Positions 45,808 through 57,108 of a DNA stretch of 64,000 nt are shown here, in pieces (the first letter of the stretch is position 1; every line of letters starts with the position of its first letter). The DNA is from Neonectria sp. B-13 (Eukaryota > Ascomycota > Sordariomycetes > Hypocreales > Nectriaceae), in NCBI GenBank assembly GCA_002682825.1, contig NOKP01000004.1, forward strand, positions 1,113,607 through 1,177,606, in the 5' to 3' direction. A model generated the notes under the pieces. That model had not been told where the DNA came from. It saw nothing but the letters and a program-made list of their open reading frames with translations, and searched no databases. The position numbers and the translations under genes are program-made.

Positions 45808-48800
45808 TCATGTCTTATCCTCCTCTGCAGGTGCGCCGTTTGTGGGCGCTGTCGGTGTTGGTAAATCGTCTCCTACCGGAACTTCCTCAATCCTGATCTC
45901 CGGGGTTGTTTCGCTCTTTAAATCCTCCTTGGACTCCTCCTTGGACTCCTCCTTTGACTCCTCCTTGGACTCCTCCGGGTGGCTTGCGGTAGCCTTCTCT
46001 CGTCTTCTCCTGCGTAATTTCCGCTCCTCTTCGGCTGTCTGCCTCCTCGCTTTTCGGAGACTCTCCCGCTTCTCGGGATCGTTATCGTCTGCGCCGTCAC
46101 CTCCACGCATGCCTTGCAGCAACGCCTTTGCCCGGTCCGCGACATCGTCTGTGCCTTCCCGAGGCGACGACAGGGCTGGACTCAGCGGGTTTCCGTCTTC
46201 GTCGATACTCAGCTCCTTGTCCTTCTCACCAACCTCGGCATCGGGGATCTCGTCGATATCTGGAATCTTCTGCCCAGATGCTACGCGAACCTGGTGTCGG
46301 TCCTTGAGCCGCGCACGACGGCGTCGGTCTCTCTGGTCCCGAACCTGCGGCGCAGCAGCACGTAACTTCTCCAACAAGGAATCCATGGCGCCAGTGCTGG
46401 ACGGAGATGCAGGGCCAACTTCTCCGACCGGGTTGTTGATCTTCAACTGGGCATGCTTCCGCTTCATTGACGCCTCGTTGCGCTTCCTCGTTGCCTCCAC
46501 TTGAACATTCTTGTCCCGCGATCTCTTCCACTCTCCCAAAAATAGGGCTAGCTTGGCAAAAAATTCTCTTCGGGCGTTTTCGTCCGCAGGGTCTTCGCCA
46601 TAGAAGATCATGATATCCTTGTAAGTCTTCATCATCTCATCCAGATAGAGCTCCATCTGCTCTGCCTTCCTCCTAGCGTCCTTCATACATCGTTGGACAA
46701 TTTGACTGACTCGGTCCTCCGGGTGGAACTTCTTGGTGTCGCTCAGGTTGCCGGAATCCAGCGACATTTGGACGTTCTTGATGTTGTCAATGTATCTCCT
46801 CGCGTCGGCTTGGAGCGCCTCAATGTTGATCTTCTGCACCATCATGACACCATTGATGTCATCGGCAAATCCTTCCCACTCAGGGTACTGGTTTCGAACA
46901 ATTCGTTCCACAAGATCTGCCAACGTTGACTCGTTCTTGTCGTCCTTCACCATGCCCAGTCTGGCCAAAGAGCTGAGCTTGAAACCGCGCGCCTGTTTGT
47001 TTGCGTCGTTCATGTAGTTTCCAATATCCAAAATAAGACCAAGAACATTCATAAGAGACACGGAGTCCCGTAGAGACTCGGACACGGCAACAACCTGGCG
47101 CACCTTCTCGTTAATCTCCTCGTAATCGGGCTCGAAGCTGCGGGTGAGTGCCAACGCCCTCATCCGGCTCTTCCAATAATGATGCAACTCAAACGCAGTG
47201 AACAGGTAGATCTGATCTTGGCGAGTCAGCTCGCTAGGATCTTGCTCCCGATTCTGTTTGTTGGCCTCAGGCCCGGTCCAGTCCTTGCTGTATGGTGCCA
47301 TCTGCTTGGCGGTATTATCCGGAATGTTGCATAAGTCGTCCTTCTGCAGGAAGTCCATGACCACGGGGTTATCTAGGACATCCGTGTCGCAGTGGATGAT
47401 CATCTGCACAATCTTCTCAATGGAGTGCTGGGAGAACTTGGCGAAAGCAATTTCTATTTTTTGTTAGCAGCCGTAACCACGTCAAGGATGACCTGTACTC
47501 ACCATAAGCCTTCCGCAGATCGGAAGAAATGAGTTGCTTCTTGTCGTTTTTCTTAGCAGCTCCAACGCCAAGTCTCTTGATCTCCTTAGCCAGGAACAGC
47601 TTCTCAACTTCATCCAAGATGCCCTTGCGACTAAGTTCCTGGTACTTCTCCTCACGCTCCTCGGCGGACGGTGTGTGTGCCGCCCAGTGACTGGTCTCAG
47701 GGGTATCAACCTTGTCCCAATGCAGAGCCTTGAGCTTCTTCTTGGGCCGCACAACGGGCAAGCCAATGCCCGGGGCGGCAAAGGCGGTTTGCTGAGCCAA
47801 GAAGTGGCCAGACCTTGCGCCAGGCATGGGAGGAGGTGGGGGTGGTGGCATCCCTCCGGCGCCAGGGAGGGGGGGAGGCGGCGGCGGAGGTGGAGGGCCA
47901 CCCATACCCGGCAAGGGCGGCGGCGGCGGCGGAGGTGGTGGCGCCCCGGGGAGATGCCCGGGTAGAGGAGGCGGCGGAGGCGGCGGAGGTGGTGGAGGTG
48001 CACCGGGTAGATGTCCGGGCAGAGGAGGTGGAGGCGGCGGTGGCGGCGGCGGTGGCCCGGCAGCCTTGGTGACCTGGATCCTGGGAGTTTCGCTGTCGCC
48101 CGGGGGCGTGATAGGCGACTCGATACTCGGGTGCGAGGGACCAGTAGTGTTTTCGCCGTCCTCCGAATCGCTGGCGTCGTACCTCTTGACCCTTGACCCG
48201 ATCTCCCCAAGCAAGCCAGCCTGCTGCTTGGGATCTATGACAGGCCGTTTCATCTCGACGATCCTGGGCGTTTCAAAGACGACGCCGTCCTCGCCCTCGG
48301 TTTCTTCGCCCTCCTCGACCAGCTCGCCATCCTCTGTGCGTCGCTTGAGAGGCTTGCGGGGAATCTTGGTATGCCGGCTGATGCTGCCCAAAACACTATT
48401 GGTGAAGTCCCGGGGCGGCGTTCCACCACCGGGAGGGGTGCCTGGAACATCGCCCTCCATTTCCTCTCGCAGAGCCCGAAGGCGATCTGAGGGGCCAACG
48501 GCATCTCCCCAAACGCGACCCTCCAGCTTGAACTGGGTCTTCTGTCGCTCAATCTGCATCTGCAAGCGCTCCATGAGGCGCTCGCGGTCCAGGATGCCTT
48601 GCATTCGAGTCGGGTCCTCAATGGGCACTACCTTGCTATTGGTGGTGCTATTGCTATTGCTCTTCGCCGCCTTGGAGGCGGCGACGTCCTGGGCGTCTCG
48701 GAGCATGAGGTATAGTTCTCGCGTCTCCAGCTCGTTGCGTTGGGCCTCTTTAGCTCGTACCGTTTGTATTCCTTCCAGCTCAGCCTTGAGTCCGTCTGCC

Positions 48801-51055
48801 TGTCGCCTCTGAGCTTCGATGAATCGAGATTGCTCGTCCAGCTGCCGTTGAAGCTTGGCAACCAGTCCATCCGCGCCCAGTTCAAGCCTTGCTCGCATTT
48901 CGTCACGCTCTGCCATCGCGGCCTCAGCTATCTGCCGCGACTCAAGCGACTCGTCCTGAGCTTGCCGAGCCTCCGAGTCTGTATGCAGCTTGTCAAGCAG
49001 ACTCTGTACTGTGAAATTGAGACTCTGCTTGAGGTCCATGTTTGGCAGCCGGCGATCCATGGCAACGTAGCTCAGCATTGAGTCGACTAGCTGGAACATA
49101 CGAAGACGCTCCTCGCCGTCATTGGAACGGATGAGCATGAGGTGCTGGAGGGCGGAAACAAAGTAGTCCTGCGTCTTTGTTCCAACGAGGCGCTGCTGAA
49201 TGGCATCGACAATCTGTACGGGGTCGGTAAGATCCTTGACCTCCGCTTCAACGTTGTCCTTAATGCTGCTGTTCTCCCTCTCGAGCATATCCTCGTAGTC
49301 AATGGCCTCGTTGGTGCGAAACCGCTCGATTTGTTTGTCCAGGAGCTCATATTGAAACCCTTCCATCTTGTGCAGGACACGCCTGATGCCACATGCTGTG
49401 AACTGAGCACGGATGTGCACCCGCAACTGCAAGTCCTTCTCGGGTTGGTCGACCATCATGTTGATGAGGAAGAGCGTAGCGACGGCGTATTCCATGAGCA
49501 GGTTCTCCATGCCAATACCGCCGGTCCTCAACTCTTCACTGGCACCCACCAGACTGCCCATCTTTCCACGGCCATCGACCGTGACCTCCACCAAACGCAT
49601 CCAGGAGTCGAACCGGCCATTCTCCCCTCCCTGAGACTTGACCTCATCCAAGGCCTGGATGACCTTGAGATGTCCTTCGCCATTTTCACCCCAAGTACAC
49701 AAAAAGGTGAGGATCTCGCTGACGAGTTTCCTCGTGGTAAGGCGAGGGGAAACCAGGGAGGTGGCGAGAGCAACCATAACCTTCTGGTGGACAAGGGCAT
49801 CATCGGCACCAAATTTGTTGTTCATGAGGGCCTTGACACACTTGATGATATCATACTCGCGGTCGAGGTTTTTGTCCGTCCTGTTGCCCTCTGGCACGGC
49901 AGGGCCCTGTGCTGTCTTGCGGTTGATCTTAAGTAGCAAGGTCATCAGGGCGACCTGGCCCTGGCATTCAACGAATCTCTTGACCCAGCCGATCTGCTGG
50001 GTTCTCAAGTTGACTTCCAAGCTCCCCATACCCTTGGTATCGAGCCTATCCTCCATGACTCGTCGGACATACCATTCAGGGGTTCCCTCCTCGTCCGAGT
50101 AGGTAGTAATGTCGGGGGCCGCATATTGATTCGGGCGGGCACTCTGTCGGCGCTTCTGCTCGCCCTGCCACTCGGTGAGTCGGTCCTGGTATAACAACGT
50201 CCATTTCTTCTGGGAAGGGTATGCCATCATCTGCCTCCTGGCCTGCTCGGGCAAGTTGTGCCAGCCTCGCTTCTGCATGAGCTGAAGGAACATCTGCTCA
50301 ACCACATTGTCGTCGTCTGGTTTCGGGAAGTAGAAGCCATCGTGGCCGCTGGATCCAGGTCCGGGTCCGGGTCCAGGGAACTTGGTTAGGCGTTGGGATT
50401 GGTAGGGGGAGCCGTAAGAACTCTGGGAGGAAGGACTAGCCAGTGCTAGATTTGATGCGCGGGAGAGTCTTTCAGGTGGGGCTTGGTTACTTGAGTAGAC
50501 GCTGAGGTTGTCGGCAGAGCCCCGTCCGCTTGATGTCATGTAGGAGTCGTATCGGCCGCCGTTGGCAGGGCGGCCTTGGCCTGGGCCCCATTGCTGGTAC
50601 TGAGCCTGGCGGCCAGTCGAGGCCATGGTAACGTTGTTGGGGGCCGGTGACCTGCCAGGAGAGTGGGAGCCGGAGGGTGTGGTGGGTGTGTCGAAGCTGG
50701 GGTACTGGTGGAAGTCCATCCCTTTATTGAGATGATGAGGTTGAGGCTCCCGGCCCACTGGCACCTGCTCGCCTTTGGGCAGGTATTGGACTGGGATCGG
50801 GGATCGGGAGCCACCGGAGACGCTGTCATAAGGGATTGACGTTATAACCCCAGCCATCATGTTGATGCCGCCATCGGGGGAGCCCGAGCGCTCAACGGAG
50901 ACGATGGAGGAGTCTCTGTGGTGGCGCGAGGAGCGAAAGCTGGCGGCATCGTCGGGGGGGTATCTGAGGTCCTCTGCGGGGCGCTTATCCTTGTGTTTAC
51001 TGCGGGAGAAGATGGAGCGGCCGCCCGAGGACTGCCTCGTCTTGTCTGAAGACAT
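45808..51055 (-). CDS. sepA: formin SepA/Bni1
   Basis: Two exons: 51055-47503 and 47453-45808 (49-nt intron, donor GTGAGT, acceptor TAG); 1732 residues, like Aspergillus SepA (about 1790). First in-frame ATG gives MSSDKTRQSS. Order: a Ser/Pro-rich N-terminus; GTPase-binding/FH3 region from about 240 to 620 (DNVVEQMFLQLMQKRGWHNL); coiled coil about 800-900; FH1 about 995-1080, with runs of up to 11 Pro; FH2 from about 1100 to 1500 (KALHWDKVD, FAKFSQHSIEKIVQM, LILDIGNYMND, GFKLSSLARL); and the DAD GAMDSLLEKLRAAAP with the basic RDRRRRARLK just after. Known: formins nucleate and elongate unbranched actin at hyphal tips and septa, opened by Rho GTPases and closed by the DAD. The tail has four near-identical ESKE units. 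Plus-strand Gly-rich frames over FH1 are shadows. Confidence 0.95.
45919..45972. repeat. ESKE-encoding tandem repeat in the formin tail
   Basis: Four near-identical 12-bp units on the minus strand encode EESKEESKEESKEESKED. A likely site of length variation between strains. Confidence 0.8.
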
Positions 51056-51646
51056 GGCGAAGGCGACGCCGGTGCGGTGGTGGCCGCAGGAGTGGTGGCC
51101 GCAGCGGTGATGTTCGGCAAGATCGTAGTCGGGGTCGCGGCCGGGAGTTGGAGAGGAGGAACAGACGGAGAAGCGAGTGGAGGGGACGGCTAGGTGAAAC
51201 ACGTGAAGACTGCGGTTTGGTGGCCCGGGGCCGGTCGCATGATGGGGGAACGGAAGATGCTTGTCTGCCGAAACGCAGGAAGGGGGCTCTGAGTGACGAT
51301 CCGGGGAGGGGCCCGGGTCGATTTGGCCGGTGTGGTTTGGGGGTTGAAACCTAGATGGAGCGCGGGTGCATGCGATGACGGAGTGAAGTTGGTTTCGCAA
51401 ACGCAGACGCAAAAGCACAGGCACTCCCGCAGCGGCGTTGCAGAGGCGGAGGTGGAAGCGGAAGCGGAAGCTGAAGGGAGGGGGGGGTTGATTTGGTTTG
51501 CGGAGAGCCGAGGAGGATATGTGGGAGTGTCACGGAGGATTGAGAGAGGAGCGCGAGACGGCGGCAGACGACGCTGGATCGAGGCGGTGACTGTTGTCTT
51601 TTTTCGGCAGCCCGAGTCGGTGTTCGGGTCGAGTGCTGCGACGTAG

Positions 51647-51672
51647 CAGCGGCGGCAGCAGCAGCAGCAACA
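51647..51672. repeat. GCA trinucleotide tract
   Basis: A run of GCA/GCG triplets upstream of the formin ATG, probably in its promoter or leader. Confidence 0.8.
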
Positions 51673-52990
51673 GTTGAAGGAGTGAAAGGTCGTCCAGGGG
51701 GTTTGATCTGGTCGGGGCTCGGTTCTGGTTTGGCCCCAAGTTCGAGTTCGGGGGATGGATTGTACAGAAGCAAGGGTAAGGCGAGGCCAGGCGATTGGTT
51801 TAACGGGTTACGGGGATCAACGGGGCATTCTTAGCAGGTACCTACGTACCTAGCCGCCGCCGCCGCTCTTTGGCTCTTGGGGCGGGGGGGCGCCCACTCG
51901 CTGTGGCTTGGGGCCCTCCATCGGTGTGGCCACTGGAGCTGCGCTGGGCACGCTGTGGGGTCAGGTTCGTGGCTTCCTGAGCGCCGGGAAGGGTACCTAG
52001 CTAGGCTCTCGTGCGAGTGACGACGACGGGTTGGAGCAGAGAGAAGCAGACGGGACCGTCTCCTATTTTCTCCAGCGCCTGTTCGACAGCCTCTTCGGAC
52101 TGTAATCCAGAAATACAACCACATTTCTCACCTCATCGCGGAGTGGTACAGTCAGCCTGCCCGACCTCCCAGTGCCGGCCAGAGTTCCGGCAGTTCGTTA
52201 GGGAAAAGGGCCCGGGCGGAATGGAATGGAAGCAATGGCCCCTGAGAGTGAGAGGAACTACTTTGATGGCCTACCTTACCCAGCAAGAAGCTAAACCAGC
52301 TACTCTTCTTAGCTGTGGTATCTGTGAACAAACAGAACGCATATCTTCCTCTATCTATCCCATCCCTTACACAGTCCCTCCTTTCCCTCTCCTCGAGGTG
52401 CAGCGCATCATGGGACTGGACCACGTCCCAAGTTCAATCGACCTGCCTACTTTAGGAGACGCCAGCATGGCATTGGCTGGCTGGTATCCTTGGGCTGGCC
52501 GTATTGGGTGGAGAGTGGGATGGCGAGGGAGAATTGGAGATGGGCAGTGGATTTCGTAACATTGGATTGGACGATAGTGTAGTGGATGCATGTCTCGCCC
52601 CTGTGACTGTGTCCGCCAACAAGTCCGCAGTGTGTGTATGAGAACATTGATGAGATAGTCTTCAGGTGCATCCGAGCATAGACTATCAAGTCATATACGG
52701 TGCCCGTGAGTGCGTGCTTCTTCATGCACCAGTTGAATTCAAGGCAAACTGCAGCTTGCTATTTTGTCTATGCTATAAGGGGCATCGATTCACTTGTACA
52801 TAGTCGCAACCCACAGTTTCATAGCCACCCATTTCAACCCCTGATATAGACTCATTCGCACTTGTGAATCGTGAAAGGCTGCGCCGGCCACAATGCGGAA
52901 TGGGGAGGATGTCTGGTATCTCGCTCTCCCTCGAACCTCCAACCTCCTTTTCAGCTCCTCCCTGCACACTTCGTTGTCTTACCTATCTGG

Positions 52991-53006
52991 TCTGTCTGTC
53001 TGTCTG
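52991..53006. repeat. TCTG x4 microsatellite
   Basis: Four exact TCTG units in the intergenic spacer. Confidence 0.85.
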
Positions 53007-53907
53007 TCCCTCCCTGTGTCCTTCTGTCCAAATACATATTATTTATATTTTGGAATAGCTATACAATCCGCATCTCCCTGCATCCTCCCATCCCCCCATC
53101 GCCAGCAAGGTCTCATCTCGGTGTTTTCCCAATTTCCAGGGTTTCCATCATCTTCCCCAGACCTTCTAGGCTGCCCGCTTACACCAACCCGGCCTAGGGG
53201 CATCTGCATCCCAAGTTGGCAATCTTCGTGGGCGGCCTCCACATCGTCCATACACAATTCATAGGCACGAAATGTTCCTCAACTCAGGGCTTCCTTAACT
53301 TACGGCTTCCTATAAATTCAGCGGAAACCAGACTACGAAGCCATCGACGGCTGGTATCCGTCTTAGTAGAACAGTTGCATGTCTGCGCTTTGCAGTAGGC
53401 TAGGTCATTGCATGGTTTTAGGAGCCATCCCTAGCTGCCGGCCTCTCCGTTCCGCTGCATGCATGTCCACGCCCGTGACAGTATCCACAACGAATGGATC
53501 GCTAAAAAAGAACTCCGCAGTGCCATTGCCGCCCCAGAGCGCGCCCCATGCCACTTGAGCAGTCGAGGCGTCGCGCGTCGCAACAGCCTACGCCGACGAC
53601 GTAGTCTACCAAGTACCTGGATGTGTGGCTCGTGCGACTTCACCCAACGAGGACGGCCTGTTAGTCTACGTACGTAATCCTACCATCCGTCTAGCCGTCC
53701 ACGCCGCAGGCCTATCTTATCGCTGCCTCAACCCTCCAACAATCATCACGATCCCTTCGTGGTTCGCAAAGGGGGGTCCGACACACGAAGAGGCTTGTCT
53801 CGGCTTTCACGAGATTTTGCTCGAAATTGCCGTCCCTCTATACGCAAGCAGTCACGCGCATCGCCACACGGTCCAGGTTGGATCGTGTACTGTAGCTCAA
53901 AGGCAAC

Positions 53908-54510
53908 ATGGGCGCCACCATCTCCGTCATCAAGGTAAACCCGCAATACCGACTCGCAAACCTCCCTCTCCACGTCCCCGTTGACTAACACCGCATCGCA
54001 GACTCTCATAATCCCTGCCGTAATCTCCCTCATCATCTTCGTCGCCCTCACCTACGTCCTCCTCCCCGCCTGGCGACGCTACCGAAATCGATACAGCCAG
54101 TACCTACCTCTCGACTCCCTCTCCTCTCAGAGCTCCTCCCTCCGCCAGCGCATCACCGCTCGCCTCGCTTCAATGTCTCTCCCCGGGAGTTGGAGACCCG
54201 AGAGGAATCTCGTCTTCGACAGTAGGGCCAGTTCCGATGACGGTCTCGGCGACGACGATGGTGAGGAACTCAACGATGTTGACGACGAAACCTGGCGTGT
54301 TTTAGAAAGGGATACGCAGACGGATCGGCCGGATCATAACAGGCGATTGAGTAGAGAGTAAGTTCTTGATGGAGATGCCAACAAGCCACTCCGAGCCCTG
54401 CTCTACCTGTCGTGCTACTAACAGGAGCTTCTAGTCTCGAGGAAGGGTTCAGGGATGACAGCGATGACGAGCCAGATCGGCCCATGCAGACTACGAACGT
54501 TAGAATATAG
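53908..54510 (+). CDS. small single-pass membrane protein, unknown
   Basis: Three exons: 53908-53934 (only 27 nt), 54002-54357 and 54435-54510; 152 residues. I do not recognise the family. Seen: MGATISVIK, then a hydrophobic helix TLIIPAVISLIIFVALTYVL immediately after, then a basic stretch (WRRYRNRY), a Ser-rich middle, and an acidic C-terminus (DDGLGDDDGEELNDVDDE, and EEGFRDDSDDEPDRP). Inference: a tail facing the cytosol and a short N-terminal luminal or extracellular end by the positive-inside rule; Gly2 could be myristoylated, but that would put the N-terminus on the cytosolic side, so the two readings conflict. Splice signals are standard (GTAAAC/CAG; GTAAGT/TAG with CTAAC branch). The third exon gives a stop after NVRI. 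Confidence 0.7.
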
Positions 54511-54815
54511 CATCATCCATCCTGTTCGTTTTCCACCCGTGAATGCACGGTTAAGCCCCATCACAACATTCCTTAATATCACGAGACTACTGCGAAACCA
54601 CCCCAAGACCACCGCCGTTTATCACGATGATGAGCCAAGATCAAGTCTACCGCTCAATGGTTCCAGTCTCATTCATATGTGGCTACTCTCTATCAACTAC
54701 TTCACCTCTCCTTCTAATCATACCGCTGAAAATCATGTCGCTGCAAACCAAAAAAAAAACCCACAAACTTTCAACACATCCATCGTTGCGCGCCCACCTC
54801 CATGTTTCTCTCAAC
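54511..54815. other. convergent 3' region
   Basis: About 0.3 kb between two stops, with an A9 run near 54750. No gene seen. Confidence 0.6.
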
Positions 54816-56237
54816 TTACTCCCCACCACCGAAAGCGCCGCCATCACCGTCTCCACCGCCATTACCCCCAGTGTGCCCAAGGTGCCCGATTTGTGTGTTA
54901 ACCCCATTTTGCCCAAAGTCCCCAAGCTGTACGTTGACCGCATTGTGCTGGTTGTTCATCACTTGGTCTTGTTGGGGCTGGGTTTGGGGTTGGTGGTCAA
55001 CCTGGACTCTTTCACCCCCATCACTCCCATTGTGCTCAAAGTCCCCAAGTTGTACGTTAACCCCATTGTGCTGGTCGCTCATCACTTGGTCTGGTTGAAG
55101 TTGGGGTTGGGGCTGTGGTTGGGGCTGGGGTTGGTGGTCAATATGGGCTCTTTCGCCCTCGGCGTCATCCAGGGGCACAAGAACACCCGTAAGGAAAGCT
55201 CTCCTCTCACGCTCCCGTTCATCCTCCAGGTCCTCCTTTTTCTTCAGCCGCTGACACATCTTGTCAAACGTTGCCCATCTCCGAAGGAACCATACGTCAG
55301 CCTGTTTGTCTAGCTTGGCTTCTTTCGACTCCACGCGGAAGTTGTGGTAGCTTTCTCGCAAGCTCCACACAAATCTAGAGCTTTTGTCCATGCGCTGCTT
55401 CAGTTCCCTTCTCGCGTGCCTATACTTTTGTAGGGACTTGTCAACGGACTGAGCGGTCTTGATACCCCGACTGGTCTCGCAAAACTCGCATAGCCAAGGG
55501 ATCGTGTCTCGGTTGGTATCAGTGAACAGTCGTTCATTTGGTTGCGTGGTGGGAATGGCATGGTGCTCGCACTCATGCCGAAGGGAAATGCAGTCGCCGC
55601 GCGGACATCGGTTCCTTTTGCCTTGGTGGAAGTTCAACCACCAAAAGATGCATTGATGCCCGAAAACATGACCACAAGGGAGATAGGCTTTTTTCTCTGC
55701 TATGAAATGGTAGCTCCTGCGGGTACCAATCCAATTCTCGCACAGGGAGCAAATGGTATGGGGTGCGGCCTGGACCTCCTCAACCTCCTCTTCGACATCA
55801 GGCTCGGGCTGGTTTGAAGGTGGTGTCACTACAACTTCGGCAGTTAGAACATACTCATTGGGCGAGGGACGAGGGTGGCTTGTGGTCCTACCTTGGGGGT
55901 TGGGGATAGCGACGGTTCGCGAGCAAGACCGATTCGTATCCTGGTTGTCTTCCGGGTCATTGTCAGGTGGTGCATCAGGGGCGGTTTCCATGATGCTATC
56001 AAGACTAGCGCCTGGTGGTGCATCAAGAGGAACTTCCAAGATGACATCAAGCTGAGGGGCTGGGTCGTGTTGCAGCTGAGGGGGGACTTGGACGGCAGGA
56101 GGTGGAGGAGGAAAATGGCCACGGGTATGGCTCTCGGCGTCTTCTAAGCGGCTCATCCTTCGATAGCCAGAGAAGGAAAAACGGAGGCGATCGAAAAGGG
56201 GGAAAGGGTTAGACGAGAGGTTCCTGTGGGAAGGCAT
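54816..56237 (-). CDS. RING-like protein with C-terminal RHIM-like repeats
   Basis: One exon, 473 residues; ATG at 56237 is the first Met of the frame. Seen: a Pro/Asp-rich N-terminal half, then a RING-like region about 160-225: ICSLCENW, LPCGHVFGHQCIFWWL, CPRGDC. Compared with a RING-H2 (CGHxFHxxC), the fifth ligand position is Gly with a His one residue later, and the last pair is CPxxxC; such variants occur in ascomycete RING-like proteins. A charged helical stretch (about 265-375) could be a coiled coil. The C-terminus has QPQPQPQPQPQ and tandem units with QHNGVNVQLGDFEHNG, QHNAVNVQLGDFGQNG and NGVNTQIGHLGHTGG. Inference: a ubiquitin-ligase-like protein with a self-assembling tail, since V/TQ[LI]G in an Asn/Gly setting recalls RHIM and fungal PP amyloid motifs. 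That reading is speculative. No signal peptide. Confidence 0.75.
   Translation of the reverse strand: MPSHRNLSSNPFPLFDRLRFSFSGYRRMSRLEDAESHTRGHFPPPPPAVQVPPQLQHDPAPQLDVILEVPLDAPPGASLDSIMETAPDAPPDNDPEDNQDTNRSCSRTVAIPNPQGRTTSHPRPSPNEYVLTAEVVVTPPSNQPEPDVEEEVEEVQAAPHTICSLCENWIGTRRSYHFIAEKKAYLPCGHVFGHQCIFWWLNFHQGKRNRCPRGDCISLRHECEHHAIPTTQPNERLFTDTNRDTIPWLCEFCETSRGIKTAQSVDKSLQKYRHARRELKQRMDKSSRFVWSLRESYHNFRVESKEAKLDKQADVWFLRRWATFDKMCQRLKKKEDLEDERERERRAFLTGVLVPLDDAEGERAHIDHQPQPQPQPQPQLQPDQVMSDQHNGVNVQLGDFEHNGSDGGERVQVDHQPQTQPQQDQVMNNQHNAVNVQLGDFGQNGVNTQIGHLGHTGGNGGGDGDGGAFGGGE
54862..55110. repeat. tandem duplication encoding the VNVQLGDF units
   Basis: On the plus strand the copies near 54901-54955 and 55025-55080 share long stretches (CCCCAAG.TGTACGTT, CATTGTGCTGGT, CATCACTTGGTCT), with a third shorter copy near 54862-54905. 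The similarity at the DNA level points to recent duplication. Confidence 0.75.
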
Positions 56238-57108
56238 GGCGAATGATGGAGCGTGTCTGGAGGGAGTTGTCGTGCCGTACAGAGCCGAGGAGTGGAAGCT
56301 TGGAAGGGGGGATTTGTTCAAAGATGAACGATGGGAACAACGGTGAGCGGGAGTGGAACGACAAATGAAGAGTAGTAGAGCAATGAATGATGTAGCAATG
56401 CAGCGATGGATTGTGTGTTGCGTGGTGTTGGATGGCGGAAGAGAGACGTCGACGGGCTGAGGATGGAGACTCGGGGGTTTTGTTTCCCACCCTCCGTTTC
56501 TCCATGCAGGCACCTCTTTCCTTTCAGGACGGTAAGTCAAGGGAGAAAGCAGGAGAGCTTTTGAATGGAGTCAAGCTGAATTACTAGAAGAAAGAGGAAT
56601 TTGCGTCACTGTTTGCGATGCTCCTCCCCAGTCTTGTCACCTGTGGGTTTTCGCTCAGTTCTTGCCCAAGCGCCTGAGGAACTGCAGTCAGACTTCCATG
56701 CCAATCACATTGTGATATATCCCAATATAAAATGGCTTCCTGCAATCTTGTGGTACATTTTTTGGTGCATTTTTTACTGTCAGGCGGTCTCTTTGCTAAT
56801 GGTTGTGTTTTGTCCCAAGTAGGGAAGTTGTTGATCCTCGACCTAAGTAGTAAGTACTAGTACTAGTACTACTTACTACTAGTAGGTAGGGAGGGAGGTA
56901 CATTGCCTGGCGTGTGAGCCGCACCTGCCTCCCACTAACACCAACTCCTACTCCAGCTCCGACTCCAACTTCAACCTGCCCCACCAAAACCTCTCTCACT
57001 GAAGCAACACCAACCCAGTAATATCACAACGCTGTCGTCGTTGCTCCTACTTCTTCACTCAACGCGTCACACCCCGGCACGACTGCCTCCATCGTTCCTC
57101 TCAGAAAA
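56238..57108. promoter_or_regulatory. divergent promoter, RING-like protein / HUS1
   Basis: 0.87 kb between two start codons that point apart. A 35-bp palindrome lies at 56846-56880. The stretch 56920-57090 is C/A/T-rich, like the HUS1 leader. Confidence 0.6.
56846..56880. repeat. palindrome with AGTAGTAAGTA arms
   Basis: Arm AGTAGTAAGTA (56846-56856) and its exact reverse complement TACTTACTACT (56870-56880) flank CTAGTACTAGTAC, itself made of TACTAG repeats. It could form a hairpin or be a symmetric binding site. Confidence 0.8.

Larger units (their letters stand above)
51056..53907. other. 2.85-kb spacer: formin leader and flanks
   Basis: The right-to-left leader of the formin gene is open in frame for another 123 codons but has no ATG. 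Simple repeats: a GCA run at 51647-51672 and TCTG x4 at 52991-53006. No other gene supported. Confidence 0.6.

Noticed and set aside
47826..48812. 328-codon plus-strand Gly-rich frame
   Set aside because: Reverse complement of the formin FH1 polyproline region; the Gly runs are the complement of Pro codons.
49142..49936. 264-codon plus-strand frame
   Set aside because: Antisense to the formin GBD/FH3 region.
51056..51424. N-terminal extension of the formin
   Set aside because: The frame stays open upstream but has no ATG; MSSDKTRQSS at 51055 is the first possible start.
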